Source: Beroe ovata (lineage: Eukaryota; Ctenophora; Nuda; Beroida; Beroidae). Taken from it: 14,948 bases of DNA. The position numbers and the translations under genes are program-made. Where the stretch lies: assembly GCA_946803715.1 (NCBI GenBank), contig CAMPET010000111.1, forward strand, positions 61,272 through 76,219. Reading direction: 5' to 3'. Under the pieces are notes generated by a model, which saw only the letters and a list, made by a program, of their open reading frames with translations, had not been told where the DNA came from and made no database searches. This document shows, piece by piece, positions 7,930-14,948 of the stretch (the stretch's first letter is position 1; each line of letters begins with the position of its first letter).

Positions 7930-8202
7930 CTGAATTATAAATAAAAATTATAAGGCTCTTCTTGGCCTCATAATAGAGATAGGGTTGGTGGGTAAGCAAA
8001 TCCTATTATTTGGGGTTCTCTCGAAAATTTGTCAAGTTTAATGTACTTGTAATTCAAGCGTTTTATACAAGTAACTCTAGAAAATCTTGTATTATGTAAA
8101 AAATACACTCATAAACTATCAAAACAAAAGATTTCAGATCTGAAAAACTTAATATTGTTAATTTTATCATTGAAGCATAATATGGAGTTCAATTCTACTT
8201 AC
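7930..8202 (-). other. Likely 273-bp intron in the 5' UTR of the CWF19L2-like gene
   Basis: AAGACGA|GTAAGT (donor, from 8202) and TTTATTTATAATTCAG|GAAG (acceptor, ending at 7930) flank this stretch. The donor is a perfect GTAAGT. The leader exon would be at most 80 bases, because the RNF14 stop codon is at 8282. An ATTAAA at 8042-8037 inside this intron is the nearest poly(A)-like hexamer I see past RNF14, so the two transcripts may overlap. Confidence 0.5.
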
Positions 8203-8281
8203 TCGTCTTGGTTTTGCCCCAGTCAAACCTAGGACACCTAAGTACACTGATACACAATAAGACAAGACATATAATAATTCA

Positions 8282-9640
8282 TCATAAAACATCTAGTTCT
8301 TCAAAAATAATTTCAAAAAGTTCATCATCAAATTCATTTTCATTGTCACCTGCATCTTCATTAATTATAGTATCTTCAAACAAACGATTTTGACATGGAC
8401 CTCCTGGACGAAAGTGTGAATAAGGGTCCAATTTGTCTATCTGCTGAGAACAAAGCCAACACATATACTGATTACAGATGGTGCACAAAACTTTGTTACA
8501 TCCCACCCCAAGTTGAATTGGTGTTTTACATCCTGGACATAATTTTGAATTCTTTTCCAACCACTCAGCTGATTCAATATCAGCAACAATTTCTAAGATT
8601 TTTGACCTTCCGTAAGTCTTATAGATTGCTTCACGTTGTGCATCAGAAGAATTTTTCCATTCACCATATATTTCTAGTCTTCTTGAACTTTGAACTTCAC
8701 ATGGAGTATGAGCACCATGCCAGGTTTTATCACATAAAATACAGAATATAAATTTACAGCAGTTGCATGAAGCCATGTTTGAATTCTCATCTTTCAAAAT
8801 TGCATTCTGACAGAAGTTACGAGGACATCTCACCACATCAGACATTTGATCCAATGTTCGCTCCAACAAAATTTGTTCATATTGTTCAAACAGCTTTTTA
8901 TCAACAAGTTCCTTCACTTGAGTTGGTAGAGCAATAGATCCACATTCATCATCTGGACAAAGTAGCTGATTCATATTGCCAGCATTTATAAGAACTTCAA
9001 AGTAACTTTTCATACATACTTTACAAAAAACATGATTACATGGTATGAATTGAATGCAGAGAGATCCACGAAATTCTTCAAAACAAACATTGCATTTATG
9101 AGGTGATTGACTGAACAACAATTGCTGTCTTTTCATATCATATTCACAAATGAGGTGAACTACTTCCCTTGTTGGAAAATCTTCTGCAACAAATGAATCA
9201 CTTAGTTCAAGATGATTCCATAAATCATTTGTTATAAGAGAGGTCCAAGAGAATAAAATGACATCTTCAGTCTCTTCCCACTCCTTTATTAGAAGCTCTT
9301 TAATGAATCTTATTTGGTTATCTGATAACCATACACATGACAATGAAAATACTGGACATGCCTTTGAAGGATATCCATCTGGCAATTGAAAACTCAGTAT
9401 AACAGGGGGCAAATGAACTATGAAAAAAGCTACATGATCACCCTCATTTACGCAAAGATGCTTCAAGCTGATGGGAATATTTGAGTCATCTGGAAGGACT
9501 AATTTCAATTTATCACATGAATGAGAAGGGTGTGCAATAAATTTTCCTTGTACATCAGACATCATTTGAAGTTCATTACAGTTATAGATACTTTGCAGGG
9601 CAAGAACTTCATCTTTTTGACTTTCTTTATCATCAGCCAT
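8282..9640 (-). CDS. RNF14: RNF14-like RBR E3 ubiquitin ligase
   Basis: 452 residues, one exon, close to the 474 of human RNF14. Domain order: RWD (about 8-150, starting DEVLALQSIYN and with the YPSKACPVF turn), RING1 (Cys183 to Cys233, CNVCFEEF...CNHVFCKVC), IBR (about 252-314, RCPRNFC...CCKFIFCILC...C) and RING2 (from Cys368, CPGCKTPIQ...CWLC). RBR ligases take ubiquitin from an E2 onto a RING2 cysteine before transfer. That cysteine is Cys381 in GVGCNKV and is intact. The RPGGPCQNRLF block after RING2 is also typical of RNF14. Human RNF14 binds the androgen receptor and helps clear stalled or crosslinked translation complexes; only the second role seems transferable here. The C-terminus is strongly acidic. 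An in-frame TAA six bases upstream supports the chosen ATG. Confidence 0.95.
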   Translation of the reverse strand: MADDKESQKDEVLALQSIYNCNELQMMSDVQGKFIAHPSHSCDKLKLVLPDDSNIPISLKHLCVNEGDHVAFFIVHLPPVILSFQLPDGYPSKACPVFSLSCVWLSDNQIRFIKELLIKEWEETEDVILFSWTSLITNDLWNHLELSDSFVAEDFPTREVVHLICEYDMKRQQLLFSQSPHKCNVCFEEFRGSLCIQFIPCNHVFCKVCMKSYFEVLINAGNMNQLLCPDDECGSIALPTQVKELVDKKLFEQYEQILLERTLDQMSDVVRCPRNFCQNAILKDENSNMASCNCCKFIFCILCDKTWHGAHTPCEVQSSRRLEIYGEWKNSSDAQREAIYKTYGRSKILEIVADIESAEWLEKNSKLCPGCKTPIQLGVGCNKVLCTICNQYMCWLCSQQIDKLDPYSHFRPGGPCQNRLFEDTIINEDAGDNENEFDDELFEIIFEELDVL

Positions 9641-9660
9641 GAAATCTTAGATACAATTAC

Positions 9661-9832
9661 CTGAGGTGTTAATTGAATCAACTGACAATAATGTTCTAAA
9701 GAATTCAAGAATATTATCATGAAACCATCCCTACTATAGCTTTTATTTTCGTTGATAAAATCAACTGTCCATAAATTGTATGTTTGAAGTTTCATCTTCA
9801 AGAAACTAGTTATCTAATAGATGTAAACTCAC
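9661..9832 (-). other. Likely 172-bp intron in the RNF14 5' UTR
   Basis: CTTGTCA|GTGAGT (donor, from 9832) and CAATTAACACCTCAG|GTAATT (acceptor, ending at 9661). The coding ATG follows 20 bases later. A second acceptor-like site (TATCTAAG) lies five bases before the ATG and could be used instead. Confidence 0.5.
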
Positions 9833-10520
9833 TGACAAGGTCCTCGAAATCTTTTCTCAGTATGCCAAGCCCAAGAAATATGGTTCTAAGAGAAAGGACT
9901 ATATGTTGAAGCGATTAAGGAAGACGCAGAAAATATTATCATACTGAAGCCCGTGAAGAGAACCACGTATGGTTGCAAGTCTTTGTTATTAACATTTAAA
10001 AAGCATCTTCTAAGATTAGCAACCATAAAAACAGTTCATTAACATTGATATTATCAGTTCATTCACTGCCTAGAGCCACAATAATTCTACAATGCAACGC
10101 AACAATCAACATTTAACTTCATTTCACATAACAGAAAAAGGGGTGCGCGCCGCGCTACCGTGCGCAACGTGTGCACAAGGCACTATAATTGGCTGTCAAG
10201 TGTCGATGATAGCCCCTGTTGAGAATTTTATTGCGCGCGCAAGTTATTTTCAAGGCAACGTAATATGCACATGATATATACATGATTGACCATGTTTAAT
10301 TTCATTGAGCGCGCGAGCAGGCCTTGCCTAGCATTGCCATGCCACAAATTTAAATTGATCTTGTCCGATTTTATCTGACCTCTGCTTCTCACGCGCGCGA
10401 GAAACAGGTCAGGTGACATCTGACAAGTATAAGTATTGCTCCTCTTTTGATTGCTCTTCAAATTAGATAATACTGCAATAGAATGAATTATTCTACAAAA
10501 AATAATTGTTAATTAATGTA
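9833..10520. other. RNF14 upstream region, no supported gene
   Basis: This span separates the RNF14 leader from the 3' end of the PTB gene. It holds the inferred RNF14 leader exon near 9833, the CGCGCG-rich block at 10144-10401, and A/T-rich DNA near 10480-10520. On the plus strand, 9834-9947 reads as a Lys/Arg-rich peptide of about 37 codons ending in TGA. I cannot tie it to a gene. Confidence 0.5.
10144..10401. promoter_or_regulatory. CGCGCG-rich block, possible RNF14 promoter
   Basis: Four CG-alternating blocks stand out from AT-rich surroundings: 10144-10155 (TGCGCGCCGCGC), 10231-10242 (TTGCGCGCGCAA, a perfect palindrome), 10307-10318 (GAGCGCGCGAGC) and 10390-10401 (CACGCGCGCGAG). They begin 87, 76 and 83 bases apart. 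A CpG cluster upstream of a housekeeping gene suggests a promoter. The binding factor is unknown and the promoter role is inferred from position. Confidence 0.4.
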
Positions 10521-10521
10521 A

Positions 10522-10527
10522 TTTATT
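10522..10527 (-). terminator. Canonical poly(A) signal for the PTB-domain gene
   Basis: AATAAA on the minus strand, about 230 to 265 bases past the possible stop codons of the PTB-domain gene. It is the first canonical hexamer after them. Confidence 0.5.
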
Positions 10528-10791
10528 CTATTTGATCATTCTTTTTGTACTCTTTAAGTAAAAAAATGTTGACATTGCGTGGCGCTGACAATGGGGAAAA
10601 ACCGTACAACAATCTGCATTCTGCAATTTCCTTCAAACTCAGAGGGGAGTTTTCTAATTATATTCAACAAGTCAATGTGTAAAAAGCAGGCATTAGGCAA
10701 AACTTTAGAGTCAACTCAAAATTTCAACCATGATCAAGCAACCTTGAAATTGCTTCAGTGTTCAGTGAAGCCATGCTCCAGACCTGCATTT

Positions 10792-12554
10792 CTAAATTTT
10801 GCTTACTCTATAAGCAAATTTCTTACTTGTGATTGTTTTTTCACTTTGAGAATCAGTCTGTTCTGGCTTGTTTGGCCTGATTGTTGGCTTAACAGCATTT
10901 GTTGGTAAGGTCTTTGTGTTTGCATTATTATGCAATTTTCTCTGTGCATCTGAATAATGTCTTGGTGTTTTATCTTTCATATTTTTGATCAATCTACTAG
11001 GGTTTTTATGATTTCTTTGATGAGATATATCTTCCATTGAGAAGAAAGTGTTCAGATTTGATCTTCCAGTCAAATCTGAATGATCCTCACTAGCAGATCT
11101 CATATGCAAGTCAGCCATTGAATTGTACATCTTCATGGTGTCATAGAATGCTGAATCTTGAAGTGAATCATCAAAAAAGTCGCCGCCGGTTGTATTTTCC
11201 CAGGGATCTGATGAATTTGCAGCATTGAATTTTTGAATAAGTTTCCATAATTCAATTATGCTTGAGAAAACATATATTTCAATTATATTTATTTAATTAA
11301 AGAAAATACATATGCTATGATAGAAACTTACAAGATTGTTAATGATAAAGTGGAATATGGCCGAAATCTTTTCAAGTTAGGGAGAAGTAGACGTAATTTG
11401 CTCACTTATAGGAAGTCCTTTGTGAAGTCTAGTAAAGAAGTTGAAAGGATGAATGACAATTTCATTTCAGAAAGAGTAAAACCTTTTTGGAATAACTTGC
11501 CTTTATCTGTACGCAGTGTATCTAGTGTTGATATGTTTAAGAGGAGTTTGGAACAGTTTAAGAGCAATTCGACAGTATCGTGTCCTAGTAACTTTTGGTA
11601 TGTTTCAATCTTGGTATTGCAAAAAATAGAAGGTCCTAGCTATTTACCCAACAAAGCTAAATTTGTTGAATATCTGAGAAGTAATCCCTATATTGCCAAA
11701 AAGAAGGGCATTAACATTTATTAGTCAGTCACTCAGTCATGCTAATTTGTTCTTTCTTTTGTAATGCACAGATAGTTGTTAACTACCTGCTACCTTTCTA
11801 TATTGGACACCTATGTTAAGGTGGTGTTTTTTAATGGTAGTGAATGCCTAGTTTTTAATATATCGTGAATTGTGATGGTTAGATACCATAACTCTTATAT
11901 TTATATTTATTTATTTAGTTTACCTGAAGAATCAAATGTTGGATGCAAGGAGTTCTTGTATCCATCTGACAGCATCCCGAAAATGGAATTAGTCTGACAT
12001 AACCCAGAGCAAAATATGCATATTGCTTCATAGCTTTTGATAGCATTTTTCACCAAGAATAGAACACTGCAACCATACTGCTTGCAGTACCCAATATCCT
12101 GTTTAAACATAGGGCATCATTTAGTGCAGCATTAAGAAAGCATATTGTGACCACACATGATGGAATTTCTCGTGATATATATAGTATTAGCTTCAAACAT
12201 TTGAAATAGCATACCTGCATTAAAATTTTTCTGTTTTTGAAACAGACAAATTCCTTTGAAAGCTTCAGTTTAGTCCTTTTTTTGCTTAAAGCCAGAAAAG
12301 GAAGATTTTGAATTATATGTTGATAGCAATCCATAGATAGTTCTTGGAGGAATTTGTCCTCCCATTCTTTGATTGAACAACGTCCTATTTAATGAAAAGT
12401 GGGTTAAAACCATATATTCTTATATTAAAAAAATCTTAACGCCCAAAGAAATCAGTCAGTAGGTATCTAACTAACCAATATGGTAGAGGTTGTATGTTGT
12501 TGATGTTGTCTTTGGGCGCTTCCCCTCTCGTTTGATTCCAGTGTCGCATTCCAT
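10792..12554 (-). CDS. PTB/PID-like domain protein, multi-exon
   Basis: Phase-matched exons are 12554-12476, 12384-12215, 12098-11924 and 11207-10792. Donors are GTTAGT, GTATGC and GTAAAC; acceptors are CATTAAATAG, TGTTTAAACAG and AAATTCATCAG. The joined frame is open, about 280 residues, and an in-frame TAG lies 15 bases before the ATG. Residues about 20-150 look like a phosphotyrosine-binding (PTB) domain: YNLYHIGRCSI at the first strand, KLSKEFVCFKNRKI, DIGYCKQYGCSVLFLVK, YEAICIFC, and a final helix SIFGMLSDGYKNSL. PTB proteins are adaptors that bind NPxY-type tails of receptors. The rest is polar and probably disordered (DPWENTTGGDFFDD, then Ser/Lys-rich). I cannot assign a subfamily. The last acceptor has a weak pyrimidine tract. 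The 3' end may instead splice at CACAA|GTAAGA, removing 10826-10784 and ending at 10755. Intron 3 contains a LINE fragment. Confidence 0.65.
11283..11913 (+). mobile_element. 5'-truncated non-LTR retrotransposon fragment in intron 3 of the PTB gene
   Basis: The fragment holds the last 136 codons of a LINE reverse-transcriptase polyprotein plus about 175 bp of 3' UTR. It lies antisense to the host gene. TTATATTTATTTA occurs at 11283-11295 and again at 11901-11913, a candidate 13-bp target-site duplication, though A/T-rich and partly within a TTTA-like tail. Taking out 11296-11913 (618 bp) leaves a 98-bp intron, close to the 91 and 116 bp of the other two introns. 5' truncation is normal for LINE insertions made by target-primed reverse transcription. 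Confidence 0.7.
11317..11724 (+). pseudogene. C-terminal fragment of a CR1/Jockey-type LINE reverse transcriptase
   Basis: 135 residues, from MIETYKIVN to the stop. The pattern ETYKI, then basic RSRRNLLTYRKSF, then FISERVKPFWNNLP, then SVDMFKRSLEQF is the usual end of CR1/Jockey-like non-LTR polyproteins. It follows the reverse-transcriptase core, which is missing here along with the endonuclease and ORF1. The homology begins right at the ATG; the frame continues upstream to a TGA at 11263 without further resemblance. There is no internal stop or frameshift, so the insertion may be fairly recent. It cannot encode an active enzyme. Confidence 0.75.
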
Positions 12555-12730
12555 GTTTAATTTTGTCTACCTTTCATTCCTGATGCAATTTCATGTACGT
12601 TCCATATAATAGTGAATGTTTTAATCATCAAAACATGTTAATTCCTGTCAGGTTTTCATAACCTTTTCAGGCTAGAGTACCTAATTGCAAACTCAGATAG
12701 GTAAAAAGCTTGTAAAATATGAACAGGATG

Positions 12731-12749
12731 ATAGGTACCTGGTACCTAT
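12731..12749. repeat. 19-bp perfect palindrome
   Basis: ATAGGTACC-T-GGTACCTAT, two nine-base arms around one T. It lies about 180 bp upstream of the PTB gene start. It could be a dimeric binding site or chance. Confidence 0.9.
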
Positions 12750-13720
12750 GCGGAGTATAATTCTATTCTTAATACTATTTATAACCTTCACTGCAAGATT
12801 TATGTCACAGACACCCACAGACAAGCATACACACACATCGTTCACCCTACTGTACAACAGCCAAGAGAACACACATCATTCACGGGCTGATATCGACTTA
12901 GGATGAAGGGGGTATTCAGTTTTAAATGAGATGACCAAGTACTGAATAGGGAAGAAACTCAGAAAAGTATGGGATTAACCCGGTCAATCTCATACTTTTC
13001 TTATTTCTTTTTATTAACTAGAAAAAGCAATGTACGAAATGCACCAAGGGAGCAAAGAATAAAATATTCGCGATTCATCAAACAAAACAAAATAGACCAA
13101 CATCTGTTGCAGCACAAAGGCACAATGTACTCCATACAACTACCATATACATTATGACACAAGAATGATAATATATAGTCTTCATCATAACACACAGCTC
13201 TACATTGATAGTTTTCGGAGATGGGAAAGGGAGTGTAAAGTGCTGGTTTTACAAGAAACTGTTCATGGAATGAGGAGTTCTTTCTTATTGCCTGCCATCT
13301 GGTGCCGTGCCACAGTGCCACACCTACATTGTGAACTTGTAATTTCGTAGTAGTTGCTAATGTTGTCATACAAAGCTATTGTGCGGATCGCTAGGGACCA
13401 GCATGTGGGTCATGAATTGGCTTCACACTTGTGACTCAAGGACTAGTATACTACTGACCAATGATCGTCAAAATTTGAGTTGCTTCTAAGTCTAATGCTT
13501 TTATCTAGCGGCAAAAGTGAGAATGACTACAAGTGAGAAAGATGTTACTAAAAGACCATGATAGAGCACACTTCAAAAGTAAAGTTACTTGAATAGCAAA
13601 CCAAAAGAACGGCTAATCAGCGCAATAGGTAGGTACTATCACACGGATGAGAGGCTCTATTTGGGTATTTCTGGGATTAATAGGTATTTTAGGGAATAAT
13701 AAAGAGATGCTCTACATTAC

Positions 13721-13739
13721 AGAGGGAGAGAGAGAGAGG
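13721..13739. repeat. GA-rich simple repeat
   Basis: AGAGGGAGAGAGAGAGAGG, a short (GA)n tract. A less perfect GA-rich stretch recurs at about 14670-14700. Confidence 0.9.
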
Positions 13740-13887
13740 TAGGGAAAACGGACAAGGCTACCATTGATAGTAATTACAGAGTTGTAATAACAAAAGAGCA
13801 TAAGATAGCTGACGAGAGAGAGGGTATAGGTGGTATAGTACACACATACAATACATTATTATGAGCCTGTATACTTTTCCCAGTGCA

Positions 13888-13926
13888 GCATCCCGTGATG
13901 GCATCCCGTGATGGCATCCCGTGATG
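13888..13926. repeat. 13-bp tandem repeat, three exact copies
   Basis: GCATCCCGTGATG repeats at 13888-13900, 13901-13913 and 13914-13926 with no differences. The unit length is not a multiple of three, so it would shift the frame in any coding sequence. Confidence 0.95.
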
Positions 13927-14900
13927 GCGATTGCCTCTTCTCTTGACCCGTAATTATGTAATTACACCACTGACCTCCTTGGAAAACCGACTTATGGCAG
14001 GAATGTTTATGTTGATTAATGGTATGTAGTCTGATATTATGATGACAAGAACCGTTTCTCAAAGAAAACTGAACAGGAGTGACAAACGAACAACTATGAA
14101 AGTGCAACTGAATCAGATGGCTATCTACCAAGCATATCCTATCAGTCAAGACACATCATAACAAGACACATGTAATAACACAGCAAAATATTCATGTCTG
14201 TCAAAACATAACGTAATGATCAGCAAATCAGAAAGATCTTGCGCAAGACATGCTTCTACAAGCTAGTGCTTTCTGACTTCATTGCATGATGAATCGGAAT
14301 TACTGGTCCCATGGATGATGTCACTATCTTTGTTAATGATTGCAAACTGTGTGTCTCGACAGTCATTATTACATTGATCACACTATAATGTCTAGTTATT
14401 AAGGCGGGGTGAAATATTTTTAACTGTGTTCATCAATGGTGATTTTGCGTAAAGTGTTCGGTTCGTCCACATTAAAACAGTGTCATGTAAATTTAGCATC
14501 ACTTCATATTGTGTTATTGTATTATGCACATTATAAAAATCATCATATATCTGTTAATGACAACGCCTAACAAGACAAGAGTCAAGTTTTATGAAAGGGA
14601 GAGTGTACGAAACTTCAAACTCGATATCAAGCAATAAAACATGATGACCGGAAGAGAAAAGAGAACGACTCAGAGAGAGAGACACGGAGAAAGAGAGAGG
14701 AAAACCTCAAACATACATCCATGTATCATGGAACGTCCTCAAACTGTAGTATATAGACCGCGCTTTCTGATAGCTGGATGTAAACCAGCACCGATATGAT
14801 AAGTGAGCACTAATACTACTTCTACTACTATAGCATACTGTGGAGTCCGTTGGCTGTTTGCGTAAGCAGGAGATATGAGTATATAGGGCCTTTATATTAT

Positions 14901-14946
14901 GTGTGTATGTGTGTGTGTGTGTGTGTGTGTATGTGTGTGTATGTAT
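14901..14946. repeat. GT dinucleotide microsatellite
   Basis: A (GT)n tract interrupted by AT steps reaches almost to the right window edge. Confidence 0.95.
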
Positions 14947-14948
14947 TT

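Larger units (their letters stand above)
12555..14948. other. 2.4-kb span without a supported gene
   Basis: I find no recognisable protein motif, tRNA-like fold or convincing phase-linked exon series on either strand. The longest open frames (13369-13001 and 14149-13859, both minus) are Cys/His/Leu-rich without family resemblance. The PTB gene promoter should lie just above 12554. The rest holds a 19-bp palindrome, a 13-bp triple repeat, GA tracts and a terminal GT microsatellite. Confidence 0.55.

Noticed and set aside
7916-7999. 28-residue N-terminal extension of the CWF19L2-like protein
   Set aside because: It reads through a likely 5'-UTR acceptor at 7930 into intron sequence. The conserved start begins at MAEDQRYG.
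8395-8751. 118-codon plus-strand frame
   Set aside because: It is antisense to the RING2/IBR part of RNF14 and has no family resemblance.
11260-11263. Alternative acceptor TTTTCTCAAG for exon 4 of the PTB gene
   Set aside because: Joining there in the required phase gives an immediate stop (GCA TAA). The AG ending at 11208 keeps the frame open.
12439-12522. 10-bp inverted repeat CGCCCAAAGA/TCTTTGGGCG around PTB exon 1
   Set aside because: The arms are short with a loop near 60 bases. A match of this size could well arise by chance.
13001-13369. 122-codon minus-strand frame
   Set aside because: No recognisable domain, no supporting splice sites or neighbouring exons, and odd Cys/Leu-rich composition. 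Treated as chance.
13859-14149. 96-codon minus-strand frame
   Set aside because: It runs through a 13-bp tandem repeat and has no recognisable domain.

Overview
The window is animal nuclear DNA. It is AT-rich overall, with short GT-AG introns (57 to about 270 bp), metazoan gene families (IkappaB/NF-kappaB-type ankyrin repeats, a PTB/PID-like domain, RNF14) and a piece of a non-LTR retrotransposon. The close gene packing and many intronless coding regions suggest a compact invertebrate genome, perhaps an early-branching animal such as a sponge. The sequence alone does not fix the lineage.

Every gene I can support lies on the minus strand, head to tail, so transcription runs from high to low coordinates. 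From right to left they are: a PTB-like domain gene in four or five exons (12554 to about 10755); an RNF14-type RBR ubiquitin ligase (9640-8282); a CWF19L2-type splicing/lariat-debranching factor (7915-6230); a large M16-family metalloprotease (5972-3087); mitochondrial ClpP (2964-2251); and a multi-exon gene with IkappaB/NF-kappaB-type ankyrin repeats (1526-504, with possible extra exons on both sides).

The four middle genes are uninterrupted reading frames. Each has a plausible splice acceptor 2 to 20 bases before its ATG, paired with an upstream donor, which implies a single 5'-UTR intron per gene. The clearest is the 57-bp intron in front of clpP. It is squeezed into the 122 bp between the clpP ATG and the M16 stop codon.

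The two spliced genes do not show as long reading frames. I assembled them from exon pieces whose splice phases agree. Intron 3 of the PTB gene holds an antisense, 5'-truncated LINE fragment flanked by a 13-bp direct repeat. Removing it leaves a 98-bp intron, like its neighbours (91 and 116 bp).

Non-coding parts: G-rich low complexity at the left edge (which may encode a Pro/Ser-rich tail on the minus strand), a 39-bp-arm inverted repeat at 1641-1786, a CGCGCG-rich block upstream of RNF14 (10144-10401), and about 2.4 kb at the right end with no recognisable gene, only simple and tandem repeats. The genes are mostly housekeeping (mitochondrial proteolysis, peptidase, splicing, ubiquitination) with two signalling-type genes at the ends. 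I see no evidence of a shared pathway.
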